Assembly (NCBI GenBank): GCA_041751095.1
Contig: JBGSYC010000062.1
Span: forward strand, 24,612 to 88,611
Direction of reading: 5' to 3'
DNA: 64,000 bases
Source of the DNA: JADCRZ01 sp041751095
Lineage (GTDB): Bacteria; Bacteroidota; Bacteroidia; Chitinophagales; Chitinophagaceae
Position numbers and translations under genes: made by a program. Below are positions 7,839 to 18,153 of this stretch, piece after piece. Positions within the stretch are counted from its first letter, which is position 1; the number at the start of each line of letters is the position of its first letter. The notes under the pieces are model-generated. The model was not told the origin of the DNA. It worked only from the letters and a program-made list of their open reading frames with translations, and made no database searches.

Positions 7839-9443
7839 ATGAAAAGATGGCTCCCCGTTGCCGAAGTGATCCTGATTGTTGTACTGGCGTTATTTCCTTT
7901 GCTTGGAAACATGTTTCCTTACCGTCTCAACATTTTCTTATCTTATGAGGGGGCATACAGGTTATACCAGGGGCATATCCCATACAAGGATTTCGGCATT
8001 CCCCTGGGGTATATGTACTGGGTAATCCCGGCCTTTTTTTTTAAGATATTCGGCCCTTACATGATGTCACTGGTAAAAGCTCAGGTTTTTATCAATATAG
8101 TAGCAGGCCTTTCGTTTCGCGCTATTTTTAAACACCTGTCCGTAAGGCCGGGTATCCGCTTTCTTGCCGTGCTGTTATTCTGCATCTCTTATTCTTTTCT
8201 AAATTACTGGCCCTGGTATAATCACACGGTAATTGTTTACGAACTGGCAGCGCTGGCTTTTTTAATCCGGTTTATGTTCAGCGGGGTGTCGCGCTACAGG
8301 TATTTATGGCTTGTGCTCTCGGGGGTTTTTGCTTTCTTCTCTTTTTTTACAAAGCAGGACGCGGGAGCAATGGGCTTCCTGGTTTGCCTCTTTATTTTAT
8401 TATACAATTCATGGGTTGAAAAAAAATGGATACAGGTGCCTGTGTTTCTTGCAGGAGTGTTGATGGCAGCACTGATTATGATCGCCCCTTTTCTACAGTA
8501 CCGTTTTGGTTACTGGTTCAACTTCGGGCAGCCACCGCATACATCCCGGTTTGCTATTGGTGACTTCACCGAAGAATTTTTCAATAATTCGCAGTGGTTA
8601 AAATTTTATATTTTCTTCTCCGCTTTCCTGTTGATCTCCACTACCAGGAAATGGTCCGCTTTTTTTAACAACAGGCACAAAATGGTGCTGGCCCTGCTTA
8701 CATGTGGCATTTTGGTTGAAGCGGCCATTTTCCAGGTGACCAGCTACATTCCACCCGACAATAATATCTTCTTCCACAGTTTTGCCATTGTTTTCATTTT
8801 TGCGGTGCTGGCAGAAACGCTGCCTGTCAATTTTGAGAGCTTCCCGGTTCTGCTAACCGGCGTCGCCGGTATCATGTTGTGGTGGAGCAGTATTTACTGG
8901 AAGTATATTGAAAAATATATCGTAAAGCCCACTGCCGGCCAGACGGCGTCGGCTGACGTGGTAAATAAAAAAACTTACCTGATTTTCAAGCCGGATACCT
9001 CCGACGTGCCGATGGATCAATGGAGGGGCATTCCTCTCCGCGCTTTTCACAAGATGCTGCTGCCCGGGCCAACGGTAGACGGAATCAACAGGTTGATGCG
9101 GATGGACATCGTGAAAAATGGAAAAGACCTTAAAGTACTTAATATGACGGAGCTTACGCCTCTTGCACGGGAAATGCCTTTTTCGTTGGAGAAATCTTCC
9201 GAATACCCGCTCTGGTATCATAAGGGCGTCGGCATGTTTCAGAAGGAAACAAATATGTTCACCAACAGGATCAAAAACAATTACTATGACCTTGTTCTTT
9301 TTGAATATATCCCTTACCTCAATAACTTTTATCCTTTTGAGGTGAGAGACAGCTTATTGCAATATTACAGGAGGATAGATGTATTTGCCGCTCCGCGTAA
9401 ACCTTCGCTGCAGGCCTGGGTGGAAGTGTATGTAAGGAAATAG
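7839..9443 (+). CDS. GT-C type membrane glycosyltransferase, probably lipid-phosphate-sugar dependent
   Basis: A 534-residue integral membrane protein with about ten hydrophobic helices over residues 1-360 and a soluble C-terminal domain (about 375-534) predicted outside the cytoplasm. The first outside loop reads YEGAYRLYQGHIPYKDF, the acidic-plus-PYKDF pattern of GT-C transferases that use polyprenyl-phosphate sugars. It is divergent from the UbiA/DprE1/DprE2 operon, with only 207 bases between. I infer that it transfers the arabinose-like sugar made by that operon to a glycan or protein; neither donor nor acceptor can be read from the sequence. Alternative: a mannosyl or ribosyl transferase of the same fold. 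Confidence 0.8.
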   Translation: MKRWLPVAEVILIVVLALFPLLGNMFPYRLNIFLSYEGAYRLYQGHIPYKDFGIPLGYMYWVIPAFFFKIFGPYMMSLVKAQVFINIVAGLSFRAIFKHLSVRPGIRFLAVLLFCISYSFLNYWPWYNHTVIVYELAALAFLIRFMFSGVSRYRYLWLVLSGVFAFFSFFTKQDAGAMGFLVCLFILLYNSWVEKKWIQVPVFLAGVLMAALIMIAPFLQYRFGYWFNFGQPPHTSRFAIGDFTEEFFNNSQWLKFYIFFSAFLLISTTRKWSAFFNNRHKMVLALLTCGILVEAAIFQVTSYIPPDNNIFFHSFAIVFIFAVLAETLPVNFESFPVLLTGVAGIMLWWSSIYWKYIEKYIVKPTAGQTASADVVNKKTYLIFKPDTSDVPMDQWRGIPLRAFHKMLLPGPTVDGINRLMRMDIVKNGKDLKVLNMTELTPLAREMPFSLEKSSEYPLWYHKGVGMFQKETNMFTNRIKNNYYDLVLFEYIPYLNNFYPFEVRDSLLQYYRRIDVFAAPRKPSLQAWVEVYVRK

Positions 9444-9492
9444 GTGATGAATTGAGCCTATAAGGTTGCGAACCTACCTGATTTCGTGATAT

Positions 9493-10296
9493 CTATCGGG
9501 AAAGATGCCGCTTCACCCTTTTTACAAATGCCTGATATATTCCACCGTCAAATTGTAAACGCCGGTCGGTTGTCCAGACGATGGCTTTTGGATGGGTAAC
9601 ATGGTACAACCTTTTTCTGAAGGAATCCCTTAGCTTGAGCCCTAACCATCCGTCTTCATTGGCTCCCGGCGGGTGGTCAAATCCGTGCACCTTTAAACCT
9701 TCCTCCTTTCTGAAAGCCGAATTGAACCCGTAAACATTAACCGCCTCCTCCCTGAATTTCTTATTTATCCATTTGGAGAAATCGGAGATATATTCGTAGG
9801 CAAAATAAATCCAACGGGAAGAGCCCTTCGTCGGGATAAAAGCAAAGCTGCCATAGACCAATACAATGCTTTCATTGGACAAAGGCTGTACCATCAGGTC
9901 AATCCAGTCCGGAGGATATATGGTGTCGGCATCTGCGTTGAGGATCAGCTTTCCTTTTGCAGCCTTTAGCCCGGCGTTCCTCGCAGGCGTTATGCCCTGG
10001 GCTTTTTCTTCGATACAGGTGGCGCCGGCAGCAACCGCGAGCTCTCTTGTAGCATCTGCCGAGTTATTATCGACAACTATAATCTCCACTTTTTTTTTGG
10101 TAGAGGCCGCCGATAAAGATGACAGTGTCTGAAGTATGCTTTCCTCTTCATTGTAAGCCGGTATAATAACAGACACGTCAGGAGTTAGAGAGCTCAGCTT
10201 TTTAATTCTCGTATGGATATCTTCTAAATTTTTAATCAGCTTTTCTTTAGGCTGATGGTGTTGCCGGACAAATTGCGGTATAGCAACGGGACGCAT
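9493..10296 (-). CDS. glycosyltransferase family 2
   Basis: A 267-residue cytoplasmic GT-A transferase that uses a nucleotide sugar. The catalytic domain starts near residue 40 with DVSVIIPAYNEEES, has the VVDNNSADAT strand, the ARNAGLKAAKG loop and the metal-binding NADADT motif. There is no membrane segment. The 35-residue N-terminal lead is basic. It faces the GT-C gene tail to tail, only 49 bases away. It may act on the same glycan, but it is a separate transcription unit and the sugar is unknown. Confidence 0.88.
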   Translation of the reverse strand: MRPVAIPQFVRQHHQPKEKLIKNLEDIHTRIKKLSSLTPDVSVIIPAYNEEESILQTLSSLSAASTKKKVEIIVVDNNSADATRELAVAAGATCIEEKAQGITPARNAGLKAAKGKLILNADADTIYPPDWIDLMVQPLSNESIVLVYGSFAFIPTKGSSRWIYFAYEYISDFSKWINKKFREEAVNVYGFNSAFRKEEGLKVHGFDHPPGANEDGWLGLKLRDSFRKRLYHVTHPKAIVWTTDRRLQFDGGIYQAFVKRVKRHLSR

Positions 10297-10436
10297 AGAT
10301 GCTTAGGGTTTCTTTAATTTACCAGCCATTACCAGTTAACTATACTATATTAGGGATTCTATATCATAACGTTTTTACAAATCATTATCAGTAGATTTAT
10401 AACTGCGCCGAAATTTACCTGATCAGTTATTTTTGT

Positions 10437-12560
10437 TTGCAAATAAAAGCCATTTCCACTTCTTTCAACATATTATCAAGCCCGGTAGAATATTTAAAAG
10501 GTGTTGGCCCTTTACGTGCGGACCTCCTGAAAAAGGAACTGGGCATTTTCACCTTTAAAGATCTGCTGGAATTGTTCCCCTACCGGCATATCGACAAAAC
10601 GCAGGTGAAGCTGATCAGGGAAATTACGCCCGAAACAGATTTTATTCAAATTGCGGGCAGGCTTACCAGTTTAGAGATCATCGGTGAACGCCAGGGCAGA
10701 CGGCTGGTGGGAGAGATAAAGGACTCTTCCGGGACGCTTGAGCTGGTATGGTTTCAGGGCATAAGCTGGGTGCATAAAAATTTGCAGCCGGGGAGTGATT
10801 ACCTTGTTTATGGCCGGGCAGGTTTTTACATGGGTGCGCCGCAGATAACACATCCCGAAATAGAAATATTTAATGATCAGCAGGCGGGCAAAAGTTTTCT
10901 TGATCCTGTTTATCCAGCTACCGAAAAATTGAAATCAAAAGGACTCGGTGGACGGCAAATAGCGAAGTTTACAGCTGCCTTGTTCACGGTGGTGCAAAAA
11001 CAGCATTTGCCGGAAAACCTGCCACGTGACATACTGGAGGAGTTAAAACTGGTTGAGCGGTTCCAGGCTTATCAGCAGATACACTTCCCCCCGGATAACG
11101 AGGCTTACCAGAGGGCTGTAAACCGGTTGAAGTTTGAGGAGCTTTTTCTTGCCCAGGTGCGGTTGGGCATGATTAAGTCGCATAGGCACCGGTTTTCAAG
11201 AGGCGTAATTTTTAGCCAGGTCGGTGAATTATTCAATACCTTTTATTCACGGTGGTTACCGTTTAGCCTCACCGGAGCTCAGAAAAGAGTGTTGAAAGAA
11301 ATCAGAAGTGACACTGCCAGTGGCAGGCAGATGAACCGGTTGCTGCAAGGCGACGTTGGAAGCGGTAAAACCATCGTTGCCCTGCTTTGTATGCTGCTTG
11401 CAGTAGACAATGGCTTCCAGTGTTGTATGATGGCGCCTACAGAAATTCTCGCACATCAGCATTTCACCAGCATCTGTGAGCTGCTAAAAGAAATGCCGGT
11501 AAATGTAAAATTACTCACCGGATCTTCAAAAGCAAAATGGCGGAAGGAAGTTCTTCAGATGGTGGAAGAGGGGTCTTTACATATCCTGATTGGAACCCAT
11601 GCAGTAATAGAAGACACCGTTAAATTTAAAAACCTCGGGATAGCCATTGTTGATGAGCAGCACCGGTTCGGCGTAGCCCAAAGAGCAAAGCTGTGGGAAA
11701 AAGCGGATGTTTCTCCACACGTGCTTGTAATGACGGCAACGCCCATACCCAGGACGCTGGCGATGACTGCCTATGGAGACCTTGACTATAGTGTGATGGA
11801 TGAATTGCCGCCTGGTCGTTTACCGGTCACCACCGTGCACAGATACGAAGACAGGCGGCCCCAGGTTATGGATTTCATTAAAGAAGAAATTTCGAAAGGA
11901 AGGCAGGCCTATATTATTTTTCCGCTGATAGAGGAATCGGAAAAAATGGATTATGAAAATCTGATGAAAGGTTATGATAATATAAAGGCGTATTTCCCTG
12001 AACCGAAATACTGGATCAGTATGGTTCATGGTAAACAAAAGAGCGATATCAAGGCAACGAACATGCAACGGTTTGTTAATCATGATACGCACATCATGGT
12101 TTCAACAACTGTGATTGAAGTAGGCGTGAATGTTCCTAATGCCACCGTTATGGTGATTGAAAGCGCGGAAAAATTCGGCCTTTCTCAATTACATCAGCTA
12201 AGAGGGAGGGTAGGGAGGGGAGGTGATAAAAGTTTTTGCATATTATTAACAGGGCGTAAATTAACCAATGAAGCAAGGGAACGGTTAAGGATCATGTGTT
12301 CCACAAATGATGGATTTAAAATTGCTGAGAAAGACCTTGAGCTTCGCGGACCAGGAGATATTGAAGGTACCCGCCAAAGCGGAATACTTAATTTCAGGCT
12401 GGCAAGTCTAATCCATGATAAACAACTGCTTGATATTTCAAAAGAAACGGCCCGACGTATTTTAGACAAGGATCCGGATCTTAATTTACCCGGGAATTTG
12501 GCGCTTAAAGAATACATTCATTCGCTAAAAGGGAAAATGGCCTGGAGTAAAATATCGTAA
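10437..12560 (+). CDS. recG: ATP-dependent DNA helicase RecG
   Basis: Remodels stalled replication forks and branched recombination intermediates. The wedge/OB domain spans about 1-260 (VEYLKGVGPLRADLL near the start), then the helicase core with Walker A GDVGSGKT, Walker B DEQHRFGV, motif III TATPIPRTLA and the RGRVGRG arginine-finger region, ending with the RecG C-terminal block ELRGPGDIEGTRQSG. At 707 residues it is full length. The only usable start is TTG 10437; there is no in-frame ATG or GTG before the conserved domain. A TAnnTTTG element at 10428-10435 sits one base upstream of that TTG, so the true start remains open. Confidence 0.96.
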   Translation: MQIKAISTSFNILSSPVEYLKGVGPLRADLLKKELGIFTFKDLLELFPYRHIDKTQVKLIREITPETDFIQIAGRLTSLEIIGERQGRRLVGEIKDSSGTLELVWFQGISWVHKNLQPGSDYLVYGRAGFYMGAPQITHPEIEIFNDQQAGKSFLDPVYPATEKLKSKGLGGRQIAKFTAALFTVVQKQHLPENLPRDILEELKLVERFQAYQQIHFPPDNEAYQRAVNRLKFEELFLAQVRLGMIKSHRHRFSRGVIFSQVGELFNTFYSRWLPFSLTGAQKRVLKEIRSDTASGRQMNRLLQGDVGSGKTIVALLCMLLAVDNGFQCCMMAPTEILAHQHFTSICELLKEMPVNVKLLTGSSKAKWRKEVLQMVEEGSLHILIGTHAVIEDTVKFKNLGIAIVDEQHRFGVAQRAKLWEKADVSPHVLVMTATPIPRTLAMTAYGDLDYSVMDELPPGRLPVTTVHRYEDRRPQVMDFIKEEISKGRQAYIIFPLIEESEKMDYENLMKGYDNIKAYFPEPKYWISMVHGKQKSDIKATNMQRFVNHDTHIMVSTTVIEVGVNVPNATVMVIESAEKFGLSQLHQLRGRVGRGGDKSFCILLTGRKLTNEARERLRIMCSTNDGFKIAEKDLELRGPGDIEGTRQSGILNFRLASLIHDKQLLDISKETARRILDKDPDLNLPGNLALKEYIHSLKGKMAWSKIS

Positions 12561-12602
12561 AATATTTTCCGGTTGAGAATCGTTAGAATACTGTAAATTG
12601 TA

Positions 12603-15600
12603 ATGAAGACTTTGATGAATAAATTATCCATACTACTTATTTGTTTTTTCCTTGCAACACTTCCTGTCATAGCTCAAAGCGATATTAATGCGCTTGAGTT
12701 TATTGAAAACAAAGGCCAGTGGAACAAAGACATTTCTTTTAAAGGAGTTCTAACCAACGGTGCTTTTTTTTTGCGGAAAACCGGGTTTACTGTTGTTCAG
12801 CATAATAACGAAGACCTGGCAAGAATTGCTGATCTCGCACATGCCGATAAGCCTCACAAGCCAAACACACCCGTATTTGAACATCTGGCAGGAAGTAAAA
12901 CGCCCGCAGGAGGTTCACCGGAAAATGGTGGCAAAGAAATTCTTCGTTCCCATTCATACGATATGGATTTCGTCGGCGGGAATCCGGCAGCAGAAATTGT
13001 TCCCGATAATATTCAACCAGGCTATAATAATTATTTTCTCGGAACCGATTCTTCAGAGTGGGCCGGTAATTGCCGGATTTTCCAGGCAGTCACCTATAAG
13101 AATATTTATCCAGGTATTGATGTGAAATATTACAGCGAGTCAGGAAATCTTAAATACGAATTCATCGTTCACCCGGGAGGCGACCCATCGAAAATTGCAA
13201 TGAAGTTTGAGGGCGTGGACAAGCTGAGCATCAAAAACAATGAGCTCATTATTAAAACCTCTGTCGGCGAGGTGAAAGAATTGTATCCATTTACTTATCA
13301 GTTCGTGGACACCGAGCGCAGAAAGATCGATTGCAGGTATGAGGTAAATGGGAATGTAGTCAGTTTTCGTATCAGGAACTTTTCCAGAGAATCAACGCTC
13401 GTCATTGATCCTACGTTGATATTTGCATCTTTGTCTGGCAGTACTGCCGACAACTGGGGATATACGGCTACGTACGGCATAAACGGCACTTTCTATGCCG
13501 GTGGTGTTGTATTTAATACCGGTTTTCCAACCTCTCCCGGTGCTTTCCAGACAACGTATGCCTCCGGCGTAGGGGAATCTAATTTCTGGAACATGGGTAT
13601 TATGAAGTTTAGCTCAAACGGAAGCCAAAGGCTGTATGCAACTTACCTTGGAGGCAGCAGCAAAGATCAACCGCATAGCTTATTCGCGGATCAGCAGGGC
13701 AACCTTGTCATTGCCGGAAGAACGACTTCTGCAAACTATCCGGTTTCCCCAAATGGTACCTTTGGTCAGCAGGGAGGTTGGGATATTGTAGTTACAAAGC
13801 TGACTTCTGCCGGAAACGCTTTGATAGGATCTGTACGCGTTGGCGGTGCCGGCGATGATGGGTTTAATACCGCCGATAGTCATACCTCCGGTCCGCGCGA
13901 CCTGATCAACAACTACGGCGACGATGCGAGGAGTGAGGTTATACTCGATGGCGCCAACAACATTTACCTTACCTCATGTACACAGTCAAAGAATTTTTAT
14001 ACAACACCCAACGCAGTTCAAAGAACATTGGGCGGAGTACAGGATGCCATTGTGTTAAAGGTAAACCCCGGATGTACTTCGGTGACTTACAGCTCTTACC
14101 TCGGTGGAGACGGATATGACGCGGGATTTGTGTTGTCAATCAACCCTTCTACGAGTGATGTGTATGTAGCCGGCGGAACCGCAAGTAACAATTTTCCAGG
14201 CAACAAGGCGGGGTCTTACCAGCCGGCATACAGCGGCGGCAGGAGTGATGGTTTTATTTCAGTATTTTCAAACGATTTTGCAACGCTGAAACAAAGTACG
14301 TACATGGGTACCCCCGGCACCGATGTGGTTTTTGGCATTCAGTTCGACAGGAATAATTTCCCGTATATCATGGGCATTACTACCGGAAACTGGCCGGTGA
14401 TAAATGTGGCATATAGCAATCCAAACTCCAAACAGTATATATCCAAACTTAAAAAAGACCTTTCCGGATTTGAATATTCCACTGTTTTTGGCACAGGATC
14501 GGCGAATCCCAATATTTCCCCTGTAGCTTTCCTGGTAGACCGGTGTGAAAATGTATATGTATCAGGCTGGGGTAAAGACATCATAGGCAAGTACCTTTTA
14601 GATCCGATCGCCGGCATGCCGGTAACCCGCGACGCGCTAAAGTCAGTGCCTGATGAATCTGATTTTTATTTTATCGTTATCCAGAGAAACGCTACAAAGC
14701 TGCTTTATGGCACTTTTTATGGCCAGAACGGAGGCCTCGGCGAGCATGTGGATGGAGGCACAAGCCGTTTTGACCAGAATGGCGTGATCTACCAGGCAAT
14801 TTGCGCAAATTGTGTCGCGGGCAGTGGCGTTAAACCACAATGGCCCGTAACACCAGGCGCATGGTGTTGCGCCGGTGGGCGCACTCCGTCTACGGGAAGC
14901 GGACAGTGTAATATGGCAGCCCTGAAAATCGCCTTTAATTATGCGGGTGTAGGAGTGGCTGTCAGGCCTTACATCAATGCTGTTTATGATTCAACCGGAT
15001 GCGTGCCGCTCAGAGTGACTTTCAGGGATTCCATCCTAAATGCTCAGAGTTATGAATGGAATTTTGGTGATGGGAGCCCGGAAGTTAAAACGGATAGTTT
15101 CGAGATTTCACATGTATACAATAATGTGGGGTCATTCCGTGTCCGTTTGATCGCTATCGACTCTGCCACCTGCAACATCAGGGATACTTCCTATACAACG
15201 ATTATCGTGCGGAACGACCTTGCTACACTTGACTTTAACCCGGTTAAGCTGCCTCCCTGCGAATCGCTTACCTACCGCTTTGATAATTTATCAACCCCCC
15301 CTCCGGGTAAACCCTTCCAGGGCCAGAGCTTTATCTGGGACTTTGGCGATCGTACCCGGGTGGTTGCAGGACCGGGCAGTGTAACACACACATACCGGTC
15401 TGCCGGCACCTATAAAGTACGGCTGATCCTTTCGGATACGATTTATTGTAATGAACTGGATTCCCTGGAAAAAGAGCTCCGCATTTCACCACTGGTTAAG
15501 GCACAATTCGAAACTCCTGGCACGGGCTGTGCTCCTTATGAGGCCGTGTTCAAGAATACTTCGCTGGCAGGGCAGACCTTTACGTGGGATTTTGGAGATG

Positions 15601-16262
15601 GAAGTACTTCAGCCAGTATCAATCCTTCACATCTGTACACAACTCCGGGTACTTATACCGTAAAGCTGAAAGCCGTTGACCCGAATACCTGCAACGTGAT
15701 TGATTCCACTACTCGTACTATTGTGGTTCAGCCGATACCAACGGCGCTCTTTACTGTAACGCCAACCGAGCCTGTGGAAAATACCCCGCACACGTTTACG
15801 AATAGTTCTTCGCCTGATGCCACCCGGTTCAAGTGGGTTTTTGGTGACGGAGATACACTGGTAACAACCAGCCGGGCAAACATCGATCATCAATATAATG
15901 CTACCGGTACTTTTAACGCGTGCCTTATAGCATTCAACGGGATAGGTTGTTCCGACACTGTTTGTATTCCCGTCAGGACGATCGTAGTTCCAAGGCTGGA
16001 TATACCAAACGCCTTTACTCCGCTTGGCCCTGTTCAGGCAAGTAAGATTTTCGTAAGAGGGTTTGCAGTCGGTAAAATGCGATTCACGATTTATAACCGT
16101 CTTGGACAAAAAGTGTTTGAATCAACGGACATCAACCAGGGATGGGATGGGAGGTTCAAGGGCACAGTGCAACCGATGGACGTTTACGCGTATACGTTAG
16201 ACATCGAGTTCACGGATGGCACCCGTACAACCAAAAAGGGAGATATTACGTTAATCAGGTGA
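12603..16262 (+). CDS. T9SS-exported PKD-repeat surface protein with type B (gliding-type) sorting domain
   Basis: Large secreted protein of 1219 residues. It has a signal peptide (1-24, ending VIAQ), then an N-terminal domain beginning FIENKGQWNKDI that is found in many Bacteroidota surface proteins, and a beta-propeller-like region of SBBP-type repeats (about 280-770, recurring YLGG and YVAGG strands). Four PKD domains follow (about 800-1130; cores such as YEWNFGDG, TWDFGDG). The C-terminal sorting domain reads IPNAFTP ... YNRLGQKVFES ... GWDGRFKG ... GDITLIR, the gliding-motility-associated type. It is followed by its probable export partner, the PorP/SprF gene, 62 bases downstream. Likely a cell-surface adhesin or gliding-associated protein. 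Confidence 0.92.
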   Translation: MKTLMNKLSILLICFFLATLPVIAQSDINALEFIENKGQWNKDISFKGVLTNGAFFLRKTGFTVVQHNNEDLARIADLAHADKPHKPNTPVFEHLAGSKTPAGGSPENGGKEILRSHSYDMDFVGGNPAAEIVPDNIQPGYNNYFLGTDSSEWAGNCRIFQAVTYKNIYPGIDVKYYSESGNLKYEFIVHPGGDPSKIAMKFEGVDKLSIKNNELIIKTSVGEVKELYPFTYQFVDTERRKIDCRYEVNGNVVSFRIRNFSRESTLVIDPTLIFASLSGSTADNWGYTATYGINGTFYAGGVVFNTGFPTSPGAFQTTYASGVGESNFWNMGIMKFSSNGSQRLYATYLGGSSKDQPHSLFADQQGNLVIAGRTTSANYPVSPNGTFGQQGGWDIVVTKLTSAGNALIGSVRVGGAGDDGFNTADSHTSGPRDLINNYGDDARSEVILDGANNIYLTSCTQSKNFYTTPNAVQRTLGGVQDAIVLKVNPGCTSVTYSSYLGGDGYDAGFVLSINPSTSDVYVAGGTASNNFPGNKAGSYQPAYSGGRSDGFISVFSNDFATLKQSTYMGTPGTDVVFGIQFDRNNFPYIMGITTGNWPVINVAYSNPNSKQYISKLKKDLSGFEYSTVFGTGSANPNISPVAFLVDRCENVYVSGWGKDIIGKYLLDPIAGMPVTRDALKSVPDESDFYFIVIQRNATKLLYGTFYGQNGGLGEHVDGGTSRFDQNGVIYQAICANCVAGSGVKPQWPVTPGAWCCAGGRTPSTGSGQCNMAALKIAFNYAGVGVAVRPYINAVYDSTGCVPLRVTFRDSILNAQSYEWNFGDGSPEVKTDSFEISHVYNNVGSFRVRLIAIDSATCNIRDTSYTTIIVRNDLATLDFNPVKLPPCESLTYRFDNLSTPPPGKPFQGQSFIWDFGDRTRVVAGPGSVTHTYRSAGTYKVRLILSDTIYCNELDSLEKELRISPLVKAQFETPGTGCAPYEAVFKNTSLAGQTFTWDFGDGSTSASINPSHLYTTPGTYTVKLKAVDPNTCNVIDSTTRTIVVQPIPTALFTVTPTEPVENTPHTFTNSSSPDATRFKWVFGDGDTLVTTSRANIDHQYNATGTFNACLIAFNGIGCSDTVCIPVRTIVVPRLDIPNAFTPLGPVQASKIFVRGFAVGKMRFTIYNRLGQKVFESTDINQGWDGRFKGTVQPMDVYAYTLDIEFTDGTRTTKKGDITLIR

Positions 16263-16324
16263 CAACTGATGATTCATTTATGGAATGGTAATAATCATTT
16301 GTAATTAAAGAAACCGGATAGAGG

Positions 16325-17425
16325 ATGAGAAAGAAAAAATACAGGCTGCTTTCTGTCAGCCGTTGCAAAATAAAACCTGATGGGCGGATTATTATAAAAA
16401 GCGGCGCCTTGCTTTTTGCCCTGGTATTTTTTACCTCCCAGTTTGTTTCGTCACAGGATCTTCACTTTTCACAGTGGTTTAATTCTCCGTTGACCACCAA
16501 TCCTGCCAATACCGGTTTTATTCCGGATGCTGACTACCGCATAGGCGCTAATTTCAGGAACCAATATAACAACGTGTTATCGGTACCCTATAAAACCGTC
16601 AGCATCTACGGAGATGCACAGATTCTTCGTGACCGCCTTGAAAATGCGTGGTTAGGTGTCGGTGGGGTGATATTAAGAGATGCTGCCGGTGCCGGTAACT
16701 TAACGTCAACAAAGGTATACGGATCCCTCGCTTACCACCAGATGCTGGGATTCAGCAGCTTGCTTACCGCCGGTTTCAATGTTGGATGGGCTAATAAAAG
16801 AGTAGACCCCAGCCGTCTGAAATTTCCTGACCAGTTTAATAAAACTACCGGGTTTTTTGATGCCGGTATTCCAAGTAGCGTTGTTTTAAATACAACCAGC
16901 ACAAGTTACCTCGACCTGCAGGTTGGAATGAATTATGCATATTTTCCTACAGACAAATTGTATGTGAACGGAGGTCTGTCTGTTCACCACTTTAACCGTC
17001 CGAAAGAAACATTTTTTAGCAGCGATACATCGGGGTTCGACAATCGCCTGGCTCCCCGGTACATCGGGTTTTTCAATGCCAGCGTTAAGATGAATGACAT
17101 GCTTATCCTTAACCCGATGGCTTATTACAGCCTGCAGGCAGAGGCATCGGAGTTAGTAGGCGGTATGAGCCTGAACTATAATCTTTCAGGAGATGGAACA
17201 ACACAGTTGCTGGGAGGAATTTTCTACCGGAGCTCGGATGCCTTTATTCCGATGCTTGGTTTTCAATGGAGTAATTTCAGGATGACCTTTACATACGACG
17301 TTACTGCCTCTAATCTTGGAAATTACAACAACCGCCGCGGCGCGGTAGAGTTTTCCCTCGTAAAACACGGGTTTTTCAGCCAGCTTACCGGAACGAACAG
17401 ACAATCGCTGTGCCCTACTTTTTGA
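16325..17425 (+). CDS. PorP/SprF-family T9SS outer-membrane protein
   Basis: A 366-residue outer-membrane beta-barrel. The N-terminus has a basic stretch then a hydrophobic signal ending VSSQ near residue 43, followed by the family hallmark DLHFSQWFNSPLTTNPANTG and FRNQYNNV. Aromatic beta-strand repeats run to the end, with the terminal CPTF. Proteins of this family anchor or help export type-B-sorted T9SS substrates, and the gene is paired with the 1219-residue adhesin just upstream. The same adhesin then PorP/SprF order recurs on the minus strand at 30.7-36 kb. Confidence 0.93.
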   Translation: MRKKKYRLLSVSRCKIKPDGRIIIKSGALLFALVFFTSQFVSSQDLHFSQWFNSPLTTNPANTGFIPDADYRIGANFRNQYNNVLSVPYKTVSIYGDAQILRDRLENAWLGVGGVILRDAAGAGNLTSTKVYGSLAYHQMLGFSSLLTAGFNVGWANKRVDPSRLKFPDQFNKTTGFFDAGIPSSVVLNTTSTSYLDLQVGMNYAYFPTDKLYVNGGLSVHHFNRPKETFFSSDTSGFDNRLAPRYIGFFNASVKMNDMLILNPMAYYSLQAEASELVGGMSLNYNLSGDGTTQLLGGIFYRSSDAFIPMLGFQWSNFRMTFTYDVTASNLGNYNNRRGAVEFSLVKHGFFSQLTGTNRQSLCPTF

Positions 17426-17478
17426 TCTTGCTGATCGTTTAACTGTTTATTCCGGCTATTAAGGTTTAAATATTTGCT

Positions 17479-18054
17479 ATGATAAAGTATATGTTTTTAT
17501 TGGTGTTGACCAGTTTTGCAGGTTTCGGTTGTTTATACGCGCAGGACGATGAGCCGTCGGATGTAAAAGGCTTTGATAAAAGCAAATTATTCTTCGGCGG
17601 AAATTTCGGCTTAAGTTTTGGGGATTATACGGTGATAAACGTTTCTCCTCAGGTTGGCTATCGCTTCAACAGGTATTTTGCTGCAGGAACGGGCGTAAAC
17701 CTTATCTACTCAAGTATCAGGTTCCGTGATTATAACGGGAATTCAAATTATAAGGCTGCGTCCGGCGTAACGGGGGTGAATATTTTCGGACGTGTTTATC
17801 CTATTCAACAAATCCTTTTGCAGGTACAGCCCGAGATGAATTACACGTGGGGCAGATATAAATTTTACAATGGAGAACCCGACGTGAAGCTGGATGGCAA
17901 GTTTGTACCTTCCCTGCTGCTGGGTGGTGGCGCAGTAATTCCCGCAGGAAGAGGAGCGTTTGTTGCTATGGTGCAGTTCGATGTACTTAACAGGGAGAGG
18001 AACCCGTATGGCAACAGGCCGATCTATAATTTTGGGTATAATGTGGGATTTTAG
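17479..18054 (+). CDS. outer-membrane beta-barrel protein (porin-like)
   Basis: A 191-residue secreted protein with a signal peptide ending near LYAQ (residue 22), then glycine- and aromatic-rich alternating strands (FFGGNFGLSFGDYTVINVSPQVGYRFNRY) that predict a small eight-stranded barrel. It starts 53 bases after the PorP/SprF stop on the same strand, so it may be the third gene of that locus, though small barrels of this type are common and usually unassigned. The specific role is unknown. Confidence 0.8.
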   Translation: MIKYMFLLVLTSFAGFGCLYAQDDEPSDVKGFDKSKLFFGGNFGLSFGDYTVINVSPQVGYRFNRYFAAGTGVNLIYSSIRFRDYNGNSNYKAASGVTGVNIFGRVYPIQQILLQVQPEMNYTWGRYKFYNGEPDVKLDGKFVPSLLLGGGAVIPAGRGAFVAMVQFDVLNRERNPYGNRPIYNFGYNVGF

Positions 18055-18153
18055 TCTGTAAAGCCGGCTACGAAGTGACCGTTTATAACGACCCAATCGG
18101 GCACGTGCTAACACCATACATCTCTGAACGGTTCGGCTCCGGTTGTATTCCTG

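Noticed and set aside
9444..9492. Terminator between the convergent glycosyltransferases
   Set aside because: Only a weak AGGTT/AACCT stem with GCG loop and no T tract.
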